Source of the DNA: Nymphaea colorata
Lineage: Eukaryota > Streptophyta > Magnoliopsida > Nymphaeales > Nymphaeaceae
Direction: 5' to 3'
DNA: 64,000 nt
Assembly (NCBI RefSeq): GCF_008831285.2
Contig: NC_045151.1
Span: 2,911,544-2,975,543, forward strand
The notes under the pieces are model-generated. The model worked only from the letters and a program-made list of their open reading frames with translations, was not told where the DNA came from and made no database searches. This document shows, one piece after another, positions 10,860 to 22,859 of the stretch. The translations under genes were made by a program, and so were the position numbers. Every line of letters starts with the position of its first letter. Position 1 is the stretch's first letter.

Positions 10860-12282
10860 TGACAATAATTCAACCTCTTTTCTACTAATGGCATATAATT
10901 CCAATGGATCATATTCATTACATAAATAATTAGGGTCAACACTAATGGTATACAATTGTTATTTTTCATCAAAAAGTTGAACGATTTGTTTGACCTGAAT
11001 CAGTAACCTTTAGTATTCTCATCATCTTTGAGTTATATATGACCTTAGACAATCCATGCCGTAACCAAATAATCAAATTCAAAGACAAACATAAATTGAA
11101 GGGAACTCTAGCACATAAAACCATAATTCTGACATATTAGATCCATATTAATTTAGATGATCCATGCAAAAACCAAATAATCAAATATTCGGTTTCATTG
11201 ATTAAGTACTTTACCTTAGGATTCTTGGTTTTTGAGGATCTCATATCAATACTTGTTCTTTCTTAGTTTTAAAGATGGTCATCACTTTGTCTCTTTATTT
11301 ATGTTGATCACATCAATACTCGTGGAATTCTTCTACCATGGTTTGAACTATTATTAGTAAGAGACTTTTCTATCAAAGATTTGGGACCTTAATTCGTTTG
11401 TCTTCGACATATTTTTACTGCCTCTCCGCGCCTTCTCATTCAAAAAAGGCATGCTGGAATAAGCCATTTTCCTGGGATCAACTTTTCTTAGAGTGCTTCC
11501 AGCTAAGTTGCGACACAATGTTCAACACCAAGGAAGAACATTGTGCCCTCTCTAATTCCAATACTCAACTGCTATTGTGCACTCTCTAATAACTCTCTCT
11601 ACCATTTCCCGCATCTTAAGTGTCAATATTGGTGCACCTTATTTGTCCAAAAAAAGGTTGGAGGTTCAGTATGTTTGTATCCTCAATTACAACAACCATG
11701 GTCGTTCTCATGATCTAGTGTGCTACTTTTTTGGACTATAAAAAGGTCCTGAAGTATGCTCCATGAACACTGCGGTGACGGGCATTTTTTCTTTTGGTTT
11801 TGGGTGGGGGCGGGAAGGAGAGAGAGAGAGAGGTATGGACTCTTTTCACGGCATGGAAAAATAATCACTCAACCTTAAAAAAAGAGTAACTGATAGTATG
11901 ACTAAGCATCTCACTATTGCATACTTTGTTCAATATCCAACTTTACCCATTGAGTTTGAAGTTGGTAGTTATGGAAAAGTACTAATGTTGGAATTTTGTT
12001 TTAAAGAATAATGAAAAAGATGAAGTGCAATTTATGGAAAAGATAAATATAGGCAAATAGAAAATCATTTTTTACCCATCCAAAATTAATCCAGATGTCT
12101 AGTATGGGAAATCCCAACCCACCCCTTAGTTGGCTTCACTTCATGCTCGAAATTATGCTAGAGACTAGGCTAGTAAGAAAGCAGGACACTTGATAGTAGG
12201 GAACCAACAATTATAAGCCCCTAAAACTTAATCAATATCATCAATACGTGTCTATTTGATTTTTGTTTTCTCAGGTACGATG

Positions 12283-12343
<61 letters not shown>
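12283..12343 (+). repeat. (AT)n(GT)n compound microsatellite
   Basis: An AT run interrupted by one ACAT, followed by about 13 GT units. Copy B has only an AT run at 50519-50541. Confidence 0.9.
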
Positions 12344-12346
<3 letters not shown>

Positions 12347-12807
12347 TTTGAGTTCTTGTATTTGAACCTCAAAAAGTGTTCACCTTAATTAGAATATCTT
12401 TTAGGAATATTAAACACCTTTAAAATGATGCAAAAGAAACCTACATTACTATAATGGACAGGTGCACTGGACTGGTAGGCGGTTAGATCATGTTGAATTC
12501 TGATAGCGTCAATTCTGTGTGTTGTGAAAAAAGGAACACTTGTATATGCAAGTTGAAGTTAACCTTGAGGGAAAGAGAGATGGTTCGACCTTCACTAGTG
12601 GTGAGATTTCCTCCCACTCACCCGAAACATGCATTGTTATCAAAACTACTCATAAATTTTGAGCACGAGCAAGAAAATAGCAAAGTTGAATACACAAGAA
12701 ACATAAAAAGGTTTAACTTCTAGGAAATATGTATATTCGATGTTGAAGCACATCTTGTTAACTTATACCATAGCCTATCGTATTGGACTTTGGATGCTTA
12801 GAGCCAT

Positions 12808-13859
12808 CTACATGTCTGTTAACGGAACAGGGATCGCTTTGAGAGGATTTGCCCTCTGTTGTACGAGCCTGAACTTGACCTTCATATCAAGATCCTGAGG
12901 AGCCATTTTGTTAGGAAGCACCCATGAAAATGAGTTGATCAGAGAAGCCAACACCAGAAGAACCATGCGGGAAGCCAGCGGAACGCCGGGGCAGATCCGC
13001 TTTCCGGCACCGAACGGGATGAACTGGAAATGCTTTCCTTTGAAATTTACATCCGATTTGAGGAATCTCTCTGGCAAGAAAGATGTCGGCTCATCCCACA
13101 GTGTAGGATCGTTGCTGATCAGCCATGCATTTACAAGCACCTGGGTGTGTTGAGGGATGGTGTACCCAGCTAACTTTGTAGCCGAGTCTGCCCTTCGGGG
13201 CACTAGAAGAGGAGCAGGTGAGTGCATCCTTAGCGTCTCCTTCATGACTGCCTCCAAGTAAGGGAGGTGCAAGATGTCCGACTCTTTCACAAAGTTGCCT
13301 TTGCCTACGGTCTGTTTTATCTCAGACCGGGCTGCAGCCATCTTGTCTGGATGGCGGAGCAGCTCAGTCATCGCCCATTCTAGGGTGGTGGCGCTAGTCT
13401 CGCTGCCGGCTATGAAGAGGTCCTGCAGTTTATTGTATAATATGCGAGCATGGTTAAATAGATAGTTTTAAAATGACAACATAAAGCTTAGAGTACACAC
13501 ACATACACATATACTTATGAAAATCATCTAAGCCGCTGATTGATCAAGATTGGTGAACATTTAGTTGTAAATATAAAAGACAACTTACTTTCTTCAGGAG
13601 TTTAAAATAGCCTTCAAAGGATGGTGAGAAAGAGGGAGGAGAGGGATGTTAATGAAGTTCTCTAAAAGAAAATTGCCTTTTATATTTTTGTTTAATCTGT
13701 ATCATTTGATCTGTTTAAAATTGATGAGGGCAAAGGCAAGTGTGGGCTATATATGGGCAACAACCTGCATAGTTCAAAAAAAGTTCTTATTTTTATATTA
13801 GTATTTTTGAGTAATTTTTTTTATAAATTTAAACTTTTGTACATAGTACCCTTTTTAGC

Positions 13860-13930
<71 letters not shown>

Positions 13931-14958
13931 AACAGAACCGTAAATGAGCTTACTAGTAATATATATATATATATATATATGTAACAGAACCGTAAATGAG
14001 CTTACTAGTAATATATATATATATATATGTGTGTAACATCGGTCTGATATGAGCTTACTAGTAACATGGGTCTGATGTTCTCTTTTGTGAATCCTGTGTT
14101 TGGATCCCTAGTGAGCTGGAGGAGCACGTCCACGAAATCCTCGTTCTTCTTGGGTTCCCCTTTTGCAGCCGCATCTTCATACGCCCTCACGTGTTTATCG
14201 ATCAATTCGTCGAAGAGCGCGTACACTCGAGTAAGAATGCGTCTGTTGCGTCGCCGGAGGCCCTGAGGATCGATCCACCTGAGTACCGGAAAATAGTCAC
14301 AGAGGTTCGGCCGCGAGTTTATTTCTAACATCTCGCACATGAAGCTCTTGAACTCTCCGGCCGACTCCGAGTCGAGATCTACCAGGTCTTGTGAGAAGAG
14401 GGTGGATGACACCAAGTTCAGGGTGGTGCCGAAGGCGTACTCGGAGATATCAATTGCGCGCCCATCGGCGCACGCCTCGCCGACGTGCTGGAGGAGGACT
14501 CGGACCTTCTCCTCCCGGAGTTCTTTCAGTGCATCCAGTCGTCTCGGCGTGAACAGCTCACTGTTGCTTATCCTTCTCAATGCTTGCCATCTTGGCCCGA
14601 CCTGACTGAACCCAAACGAGTGCAGGTCGTACTCCAAGGCGGTGGCCACGTCCGCGACGATTCGGCCGGAGAACACCTGGTTCTGCCGGTGCAGCACCTC
14701 CTCGGCCATCTCGGCGGAGGAGACCACCACGGTGGCTCTGGACCCCAGCCACACGGTCATTAGTGGGCCGTACTGCTTGGAAAGCCTAGCGAACGCCTCG
14801 TGTGGCATGCCGCTAAGTTGCAACAGAGAACCGACGACCGGCAAACCCACCGGCCCCGGCGGGAGGTTGCGGGTTTTACGGGTAATGAGATTGAGGAGAT
14901 ACGTGGACGACAACACAATGGAGAGCCAGAAAATGAGATCACCGATTAGTGAAGCCAT
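12808..14958 (-). CDS. Cytochrome P450, CYP76-like (P450-A), two exons, intact
   Basis: A membrane-bound haem mono-oxygenase of the plant A-type clade. Exon 1 is 14958-14059 (300 codons) and exon 2 is 13422-12808 (204 codons plus stop), with a phase-0 intron between. The protein is 504 aa, normal for the family. Visible features are an N-terminal membrane anchor (residues 5-25), the proline hinge LPPGP (32-36), the I-helix oxygen-binding AGSET (305-309), E362..R365 (ETLR), PERF (417-420) and the haem loop FGAGKRICPG with Cys444. Phrases such as PNLCDYFPVLRWIDPQG and FSGRIVADV place it near CYP76, whose known members oxidise monoterpenols and other terpenoids at the ER. The substrate here is unknown. 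It would need NADPH-P450 reductase. It is paired by segmental duplication with the broken P450-B. Confidence 0.9.
13423..14058 (-). other. P450-A intron with (AT)n tracts and repeated donor sequence
   Basis: 636 bp, CTA|GTAAGC at the donor (cut between 14059 and 14058) and CTGCAG|GAC at the acceptor (13423/13422). It starts next to two extra copies of its own donor region (GCTTAC on the plus strand at 14000-14005 and 13948-13953) set between (AT)n runs. Confidence 0.85.
13862..13926 (+). repeat. (AT)n microsatellite in the P450-A intron
   Basis: About 31 AT units. Two more AT runs (about 13959-13980 and 14011-14028) separate the duplicated splice-donor copies. The P450-B intron has a single shorter run (about 52400-52428). 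Confidence 0.9.
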
Positions 14959-14997
14959 TCTTCGCCTGCTCTTTCCTGCCTTGTTCGAGTGAACCGA

Positions 14998-15079
14998 TCT
15001 TTATAGATGAGCCTCTCCCTCTCTGGTCAAGTTTCTTGTCTTTATAGGTGAGCCTCTCCCTCTCTGGTCAAGTTTCTTA
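14998..15079 (-). promoter_or_regulatory. P450-A core promoter with a 41-bp tandem duplication
   Basis: Two 41-bp units, 14998-15038 and 15039-15079, each include a minus-strand TATA box (CTATAAAG) and the CT-rich GGTCAAGTTTCTT-containing segment. P450-B has one unit only (from 53391). The near TATA box lies about 45 bp from the ATG at 14958, implying a very short 5' leader from that start site. The farther TATA would give a leader about 41 bp longer. Use of either is not shown. Confidence 0.6.
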
Positions 15080-16329
15080 GGCTGCTAATTGGCTGTCAGA
15101 AAACCGGAACAGCATCGCGTTTCATTTGCCTATCTTGACTCTGAATCCTTTGTGCGTCTCCATCATAACTGAGCTTTTGATTATCCTGGGCTCTTAAGTC
15201 TTCTGCATGTGGTTGTGGAAACTTGAGTACTGAACACAGTGACGTCAATAAATCTCACTTTCATGGATCCGCCCGTTAGTTTTTGTTTGGAATTTTTTTG
15301 TGTTGTAAAGAACTAGGTAGGGATATACAAATTAAAACATAACAGGAACATGATCCCGAGACAACAAAAGCAGCACTTTAAAACATAACAGGAACATGAT
15401 CCCGAAACAACAGAAACACCACTATACCTTAAAGGATGAGGAAAAGAGAGAGGCTTCGTCCTTCGAATGGTAGGATTCGCCTTAAGTTAGCCCGAAATCT
15501 CATTCTCATGGGATATATGACTGAACTGTTTCAAAGTAATTGAGTAGCAAAGGAAGGACACTCGAATAGATTTAGATTCGGATTTAATGAAACATCTCAT
15601 AGAGTTCATGTTTAGTTTTAAATGAATATTATACTAGATTTTGATTTAAATTCTTAACATATTAAAATGCAGTTCAAATTCCAGTTTACATGTCGGCACA
15701 GATTCGGTTTTAAAAATCAGATTGGAATTGGATTGGGATTTGAATTTGGATTATGATTTGAAATACAGTGTAAGATTTTTCTCCATTCAAAAGCGACTTG
15801 AATCAAGATTTCTTTTATGTTAAAATATTATTTATAGATATTTTAATATGTTCATATTTTGTTTAAAATATATTTACAACCTGTTTGGATGGAGGAACAG
15901 GGAAGGAAAAATAGTCAATCCTTGGTTAATTAAGGATGGGAATGAAAAGAAAATAAAAAAAATATGTTTTCTTGCAAATGAAAGAAAATAAAAAAATTTA
16001 TTTTTTTCCTTTCCTCTTCTTTCCATCTCCCTTCCATTTCACTCTCTTTAATTCATTTTCACTTCTCACTTTCCTTCCCTTTCCCTCCATCCAAACAAAG
16101 CATCAACAAAAGTTTAAATAGTCTATTTTTATGCCCGACTTAAATGAGAGTTACTTTTAAAGGAGCCAAACATAATCTTTTATAAAATATAATAGTTATT
16201 TTTTCACTTCGAAAATCAGAAGGAGGCCATGGGCCCTAGGCCGGGCCTGGCTATACTTGTTCCTTTTGATCTGGTTATGTTCTGATGGTTGCAGATTTTT
16301 TTGGGTGGAGGAGAGTACTAATAGAAAAC
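15080..16329. other. P450-A upstream region and flank
   Basis: No gene. 15080-15290 is the P450 upstream region shared with copy B and, in weaker form, with the relic blocks at 17.1, 19.3, 22.7 and 57.5 kb. A ~40-bp sequence (AACATAACAGGAACATGATC) is repeated near 15340 and 15384. TAA at 15430-15432 is the empty target of the Harbinger-like element found in copy B. 15433-16250 is AT-rich and matches about 55373-56990 in copy B. Confidence 0.6.
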
Positions 16330-16623
16330 CACCTGATTTTGATTCTTTAAAAAGAACCTTAAGACCTTATAATATAATGCCCAAGTTAGGTGGGTCTGTG
16401 TGGGCAACTTGGCTTCTTCCTGCACACGCAGGCGCATTCGAATATGAATGTCGGCAAATATTGGCTGACCAGTTTTCAACGATTCAAAATGAACTTCCTT
16501 GGTGTTTGGGTGGCTATTTAAATTTCCTCGGCGTCAAAAGCAGTAGCATTGCTACATGGTGATTGGTGTGGACAGTTGCCCGCACCAGTTTCTTAAAAAT
16601 TTTTTATCTTTAAATAGAAATGT

Positions 16624-16627
<4 letters not shown>

Positions 16628-16678
<51 letters not shown>
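16628..16678 (+). repeat. (AT)n microsatellite
   Basis: About 25 AT units inside R1. Confidence 0.9.
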
Positions 16679-16682
<4 letters not shown>

Positions 16683-17303
16683 CCATTAGATTTGAGTATT
16701 TTTAAATAAGTGTCCTTAGAACGATTTTTTCTAACTCCACTGCTGGTCAAAAGCATATATGTAAAACTACGTACATTGTTGAACATTTCATTTTCAGGAA
16801 ATTAATCAAAAACTTGATACATTGCATCCAAATATTTCAAGAAATTATGTTTTTTCATTTGCAACCTTGTTGAGTTGTATGTTATAGTCGCAAGTGAAAC
16901 TGCATAACAAACAACCTGCTTCCCTAATTCTTTATTTCAACTCTAAAAAAAATGCTGTATTTAATTTTAAATGCATTATGAGGTTGGTCCACCTCCTCCT
17001 CTCTCTCTCTTTTTTAATGGAAGATGCCTTGATTTAATATTTAGTTTAGTAATCGATAAAAAAGAGTAACGATACAAACTTCTGGGAAACTGCATCCCTA
17101 GAGTCTTCTCCTCCTCGCTGGTCAGGTTTGTACGGCTGCTTTGATGCTTAGAAAAAAATGTTTGTTTTTGTCTTGACTACGACGCCTTTGTCTGCTTCCG
17201 TCGTAAGTCGTAACTATTCATATCTTACAGCTGCCTCTTCCATCACCCTGGAGTCTAAACCTACTCAAGACTTTTTCACAGGGCCTACCCCATCCACTCC
17301 ATC

Positions 17304-17346
<43 letters not shown>

Positions 17347-17868
17347 TAACTTAGAAAACTTAACATATTTAATATAAAAGTTTTAAAAAATATATTTAAA
17401 CCTCTTTTAAAATTTTAAATTTTAAAAATAATTTTAACTTTTATTTTTTAAAAAATGATTACTTTTGAAAGATGAACGACATAGCTGCTTGCGGACAACT
17501 ACAATTGACAAGAAGAGCCGGCAGGGTCGTGGGCCCGTAGTACTCGTTGGAATGTGCTCAAGCGTTCATCTCCACAAAAAATTTGAATCTATAATAAAAA
17601 AAAGCTCAGCTCTCCCTCTTACCCAAACTTACTTACTTCGGCTTTGAAAGTGTTTCTATGCTTACATGCATAATTGGGTCCCAAAGAATATTATTATCAG
17701 TTTCTCTCTCTCTTCTCCTCGGCCTATAGCCTATGCTGTCTGGTGACCATTGTCCGGCGGCTACAGCTTCCGGTGCAGACGTCCTTGACTCCTTGTGCAG
17801 TTCACAGAGATTTCTCCTCTCTTTGTCAGAATAAAACTCTTGGTGTCCAGCCACCATGGTTCACACGC

Positions 17869-17917
17869 CATCTCTCTCTCTCTCTCTCTCTCTTTATATA
17901 TATATATATATATATAA
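17869..17917 (+). repeat. (CT)n(AT)n microsatellite in R1
   Basis: The CT run followed by an AT run sits at the same landmark as 20304-20380 in R2, so the microsatellite predates the block duplication. Confidence 0.85.
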
Positions 17918-19477
17918 AAGGTTGAGCATAGGGCCGGCTCAAGACTCCACAAAGATAAATGAGGACTAATTGCTGAACCACTACCCACATTTTAGAAGAG
18001 GGAATGGTTTTGTAACCATCTAAACTTGTTCAAAGATAAGAACTCCAAGTGTTGAATTTGAAATTTCAACCTTAAAACAGATTTGGATCTTTCTCATCTT
18101 GGGTGGGTCCAAATCAAAATTCCAACAGTTATACACACTAAAACCTTGGGAATTCTCCATTTTGAGGTTCAAAATCTTTATATCTACTAGTTTTAGAAAA
18201 GTAAAACGAGCCTTTTGTTTCTGATTTCTTTGTAGATGCCATAGATTAATTAGCTGACAACCAATTAGGGGCAGAGATATGTGACATCTTTTTGGGGCAT
18301 ATGCCTTAGATAACCCAACTTCAAAACCTTTAATTTACACGTTGTACTTGGGTGGACCTCAGTCCAATTATATGGGGCAGCCATAGGAGACTTGGGTCAC
18401 TACTTCAAGGCCAATTAAAAATTTATTAATTGTATTATTTAGTGCCCCATGAAAAAAATTTCTATCTTTGCCCCTGCAACCAAATTCCACTAATTGATAC
18501 TAAAATACGGGCTTCCCGTACCAAATTTTTTATTTTGAAAATATAAAATTACATTTAATTTGCAAAAGAACAAAACTTGAGTTGCAAAAGAATAAAATCT
18601 CAGCTTCTCGTAAGAAAATTAATGTTGATTAATTGTTATTTTTCGGTGTATCTTGAATAGACAGTACTAAACAATGGAAACTGTCATTTGTCTGCATCAA
18701 TTCATTCATTTAAAAAATCAATGTTTTTTAAGATCAAATCGCTGCCAAAAAAACATTATGATACTCTTCTCATGATCATAAGTATGCACCTGATTTTGAC
18801 TCTTTATAATATAATGCACAAGTTACGTGGGTCTGTGTGGGCAACTTGGCTTCTTCTTAAACACGCAGGCACTGGCCCCCCTGAACGTTCCAAGTACCAT
18901 GTTGGAGGATGAATATCAGCAAACATTGGGTGACCAGTTTTCAACAGTTCAAAATTAACTTCATTGGTGTTTGGGCGGCTATTAAAATTTCCTGGGCGTC
19001 AAAAGCATATGTGCAAAACTACGTACATTGTTGAACATTTCATTTTTCAGGATATTAATCATCAACGCCATGCATGGAAAATTGATACATCGCATCCAAA
19101 TATTTCAAGGAATTATGTTTTTTCATTTGCAACCTTGGAGTATGTTGTCGTTGCAGGTTGGTCCACCTCCTCCTCTCTCTTCTCTTTTCATGGAAGATAC
19201 CTTGATTTTAATATTTAGTTTGATCATCGACAAAAAAAGAATAACGATACAAACTTTGAAAACGAAATGCGTAGAGTCTTCTCCTACTCACAGGTCAGGT
19301 TTGTACTGCTGCTGTGATGCTTAGAAAAAATTGTTTGTTTTTTTGTGAACGCTTGTCTTGACTACGATGCCATTGTCTGCTTCCATCATAACTATCCATA
19401 TGTTCAGCTGCCTCTTCCTTCACCCTGGCGTCTAAAGCTACTCAAGACTTTCTTCTCCCCTGTCCTTCACCGAGTCC

Positions 19478-19639
19478 AGGGGGCTGCAGGGGCCTTGCCC
19501 CACCCACCCCCTCAGAAAAAAATAAAATAAAATACACTTTTATATATAAATTTTAAAAAATTTCACTTGTTTTATATAAAAATTTAAAAAAATAATATTT
19601 TGAACCTTGTGAAAATTTTGAAACTTTAATTCCGCCTCC
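19478..19639 (+). repeat. Short AT-rich MITE-like repeat with GGGGC-type ends
   Basis: Member of a family with ends like AGGGGNCNGAG and CTCTGCCCCT and a core of AAATTTT..TTTATATAAAA words. Related copies occur at 19866-20003, 23757-23933, 38199-38362 and 57667-57915. Confidence 0.5.
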
Positions 19640-20301
19640 TTCATTTTTTTCTCTCTCTCTTGCTTGTTTTCTCTCTCTCTAATGTAAACCTAACGATGTT
19701 AAATTAGAATACGTATATGTTGTTGACGGAAAGAATTGTTTCAAAAAATTAATTTTAAAATTTGTTTTTCAAAAATTGATTACTTTTGAAAGATGAACGA
19801 CATAACTATAAGTGTTTGCGGATAACTACAATACTACAATTGACGGACGAGCGGCAGGGTCGTGGGCCCCACACACAAAAAATATTACATGTAAACTTTA
19901 CAAAATTTCATTTATTTTATATAAAAATTTAAACAATATATTTCAACCTTTATTAAAATTTTGAAACTACTAAAAAAAAAGCTCGATTCTGCCCCTCACC
20001 CTAACTTTCTTTGGCTTTGAAAGTGTTTTCATCTATACATTCATAACTGGGCCCCAAAGAATATTATTATCTCTCTCTCTCTCTCTGGTTCCACAGCCTA
20101 TAGTCTATGCTGACTGGTGACCACTGTCCGGAGGCTTCAGCTTCAGGTGCACGGCTACTGTGGCCGCCAAGGAAAATAAGTGATTTGCCTCCAACTACAG
20201 CCTTAGGTGCTTACATCGTTGAGTGCAGCATATGATTAATTGCCCTCTTTGTTATCATAAAACTCTTGGTGTCCAGACACCATAGTTCACAAGTGATTTC
20301 T

Positions 20302-20303
<2 letters not shown>

Positions 20304-20380
<77 letters not shown>
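20304..20380 (+). repeat. (CT)n(AT)n microsatellite in R2
   Basis: About 15 CT units and about 24 AT units. Confidence 0.9.
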
Positions 20381-20382
<2 letters not shown>

Positions 20383-21195
20383 CTTTTACTTTCTTAAAAT
20401 AAATATAAGGTTGAGCATAGGGCTGGCTGAGGACTCGACAAAGATAAAAATGGGGACTAATTTCTGAACCACTACCCACATTTTAGGGGAGGGAATGGTT
20501 TTGTAACCATTTAAACTTGATAAGAATTCGAAGTGTTGAATTTGAAACTTCAACCTTAAAACAGATCTGGATCTATATCATCTTGGGTGGTTCCAAATAT
20601 AAATTCCAACCAAATTCTACTAATTGATACTAAAATACTGGTCTCCGACTCTCCTGTACCAAATTTTTTATTTTGAAAATACGAAATTACTTTTAAGTTG
20701 CAAAAGAACAAAATTTCAGTTGCAAAAGAATAAAATCTCAGCTTCTCGTAAGAAAATTAATGCTCATTAATTATTACTTTTCGGAATAGACTGTTATTTT
20801 GGCATATGGAAACTGTCATTTGTCTGTATCAGTTCATTCATTTACAAAATTAATGTCTTTTAAGATCAAATCGCTGCACAAAAAAAATTATGATACTCTT
20901 CTCATTATCATAAATATGAGAGGAGCATCCATCATGATGAATAGATGACTCAAGCCAAGTTTGATATCCCTTACTATCTATTAGTTACTGTTCATGAACT
21001 CATATTGTTATTTTGACATACGTGCACCTCTAACTATGTGAAGGAGCATTTAAGGCATTCTTACAAGTTCGCCAACATTTTTTTATGATGGTTAATTGCT
21101 TTGCCTGATATGTGCTGAAAAAGTCTTGAGTTCCTGACACTGATCAGCACGCAGTTAAGAAAAATGGATGGATGGAGAAGGTGGGAAAAGGAGAA

Positions 21196-22410
21196 ACTAC
21201 GTGAAAGCTGATGTCAAGTAAACGAGTGATCTAAATGTCTGGAGTCAGAAATTTTTTGTTGTAAGAGTCAAACTATAGTTTCAAAATTTTAATAGAGGCT
21301 AAAATAGAAATTTTCAAAATTTTTATATATATTAAACTAAAAATTTTTCGATTTACATAAGCATACAAGGCCACCCTTGAACTGTTGACCTTCCATGTAG
21401 CACTGGAATAAAAATTCAAAAAATTGTTTAAAATATCATAACGAAAACAACATGAAAGTATAATGTTGGTTGTTTTGCAAAAGATGTAACATTTTAGTTA
21501 CCGCATTAAAGTTCCACCGAACGCCGGATATTTTTTTCTGGCTGTTGCATTTTTTTCAAACCTACTTGTGGAACTTTAACACCGGATAGAACTTCAACGC
21601 CAGCCATCTTTTTCTGCCCCTTGCACTTTTTTCAAGCTCACAGATGCTTTCTTCTCTCACAATCCATGACTTTAGTGATCAGCAGATGAAATTTTAGTTC
21701 CATGCAAATTCAAATATGTAATTATAATGCATGAAACAAAAGTTTTCAGATAATCACACACAAATATGTGGTATTTCAAACCTGAAACTCTTGTTTCACC
21801 CAACATTTTAATACGAAACATTTTAATATCAGACATTCAAATGTATAGTATAGTCGATGGAAAAGTGTTAGAAAGACCTTCAACTTAAAACCTGCAATTC
21901 CCATCTTCATATTGATCTTCAATGCCTGATTTTGGTGATCATATATTTGATGACTTGACTCATCTGTCACTTTGGATGTAAACATAAGGTCAGTTGCTTC
22001 ATGCTTGTCTGCTAGCTAGAAATCAACATAGCAGACTTTGTTTCCTTATCTTACGCCATCAAAAGAGAAAACGGCGAACTTTATTATTTATAATTTTTTT
22101 AAACTGCATGGCACAAAGCAATATATTTTCTCGGCTTTTCAAGAATCAGTGCAAGTTGAGTATTTATTGCAAGCTGAGAAAGCAGAGAGAAAGTTGTTAA
22201 TGCCATCCATAGTTTTTTTACTTTTTTTCATTTTTATTTTCGTGTTTACAAAAAGTTTATTTTTTTCAACGTAAACTAAGAGCATTAACAACTACCTGTG
22301 CCTGAAAATTGATGCATATAACCAGGTTCCGAGAAAACGGGCTTCCCCCTCACTACTTAAGGTTGGTTTTCAAGTTTCTACATTCTCCTTCAATAGATCG
22401 CATTTATTCA
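21196..22410. other. Intergenic region
   Basis: No credible gene. 21239-21390 looks like a diverged member of the GGGGC-type AT-rich repeat. 21480-21640 has two similar sentences around AACGCC(G/A)G and TTTTTTTCTG.CC..TTGCA, a weak local duplication. Confidence 0.5.
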
Positions 22411-22509
22411 ATGCATGGCTGCAAGTGGGACAATATTGTCTAGACCACTAAATCAGCAGATTGCTTGGACCGACAGTGCCCAAAGAGTTTATTCTACATC
22501 TCTTGTTTA

Positions 22510-22727
22510 CCACTCACCATTCTACATCTCTTGGATGTGTCTTGCTTTAATGAATTCCCTTTCAACTCTTCTCTCTATCTCTCTCTCTCTCCCTCCCTCT
22601 CTTCCTTTCTCTGGTCAAGCCCAAAGACTTTATTCTACATCTCTTGGATGTGTCTCGTTTTAGCGAATTCCCTTTCAACTCTTCTCTCTCTCTCTATATA
22701 TATATATCTTCCTTTCTCTGGTCAAGT
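22510..22727 (+). repeat. Tandem duplication of ~108 bp
   Basis: Two adjacent units share TTTATTCTACATCTCTTGGA, AATTCCCTTTCAACTCTTCT, a CT tract and CTTCCTTTCTCTGGTCAAG. The last words match the P450 core-promoter flank, and the second unit runs into TTTCTTAGGCTGCT as in the P450 promoters. Confidence 0.7.
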
Positions 22728-22850
22728 TTCTTAGGCTGCTTGGACGCTTGGTCGAAGCAACATCGCTTTTGCCAACAGCAACTCTCCTTGACAACAATGC
22801 CTTTGTCTGTATCCCTTATAATTGAATTGACCTACCTGACATTTGTGAGG
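22700..22850 (-). other. P450-upstream-like relic block without a gene
   Basis: CTCTGGTCAAGTTTCTTAGG, then GCATCGC-like and CTTTGTCTGT..CC.TATAATTGA words, follow the order seen upstream of P450-A and P450-B. No P450 coding sequence is found on the gene side. Probably the remains of a lost array member. Confidence 0.5.
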
Positions 22851-22859
22851 TTTAACAGC

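Larger units (their letters stand above)
9171..12807. other. Intergenic region downstream of P450-A
   Basis: AT-rich, with no credible ORF. It aligns almost end to end with about 47590-51235 in copy B. It contains stretches rich in GGATC/GATCC and TTGGATC words (10320-10620), a (GA)n run, an (AT)n(GT)n run, and a ~200-bp insert absent from copy B (about 11360-11560). A single CTCCCACT near 12612 is the empty site of the MITE found in copy B. Confidence 0.6.
16330..18787. repeat. Local repeat R1 (~2.4 kb)
   Basis: First of three related blocks with the same order of landmarks: TATAATATAATGC, GTCTGTGTGGGCAACTTGGC, a P450-upstream-like segment (near 17100), AAGATGAACGACATA, GTGTCCAGCCACCATGG followed by a CT/AT microsatellite, CCACTACCCACATTTTAG, and CAACCAAATTCCACTAATTG. 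A short ORF at 16257-16562 has no recognisable domain and is not kept in the other blocks. Confidence 0.75.
6540..21195. repeat. Segmental duplication, copy A
   Basis: Aligns in direct order with 38513-64000: 6563 with about 38540, 8640 with 47012, 9600 with 48000, P450-A with P450-B, 15420 with 55370, and 20930 with 63740. Unique sequence is mostly above 90 percent identical by eye. The differences are transposon insertions in copy B, about 200 bp present only in copy A (about 11360-11560), and local repeat changes. The left edge is shared at a CATCCC(C)GATTTT sequence. Confidence 0.85.
18788..21195. repeat. Local repeat R2 (~2.4 kb)
   Basis: Directly follows R1 with the same landmark order. 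The closing part (about 20930-21195, with GGAGCATCCAT.ATGATGAAT and TGATCAGCACGCA) is shared with R3 at about 63735-63995, so R2 and R3 are the closer pair at that end. No gene. Confidence 0.75.

Noticed and set aside
13862-14028. Spaced AT runs with repeated unique segments as a CRISPR-like array
   Set aside because: A plant intron with microsatellite-linked duplication of the splice-donor region explains it.
14066-14763. Plus-strand frames opposite P450-A exon 1 (and the same opposite P450-B)
   Set aside because: Shadows of the GC-rich P450 coding exon in antisense frames.
16257-16562. 101-codon ORF at the start of R1
   Set aside because: Not conserved in R2 or R3, which share the DNA but not the frame; treated as chance.
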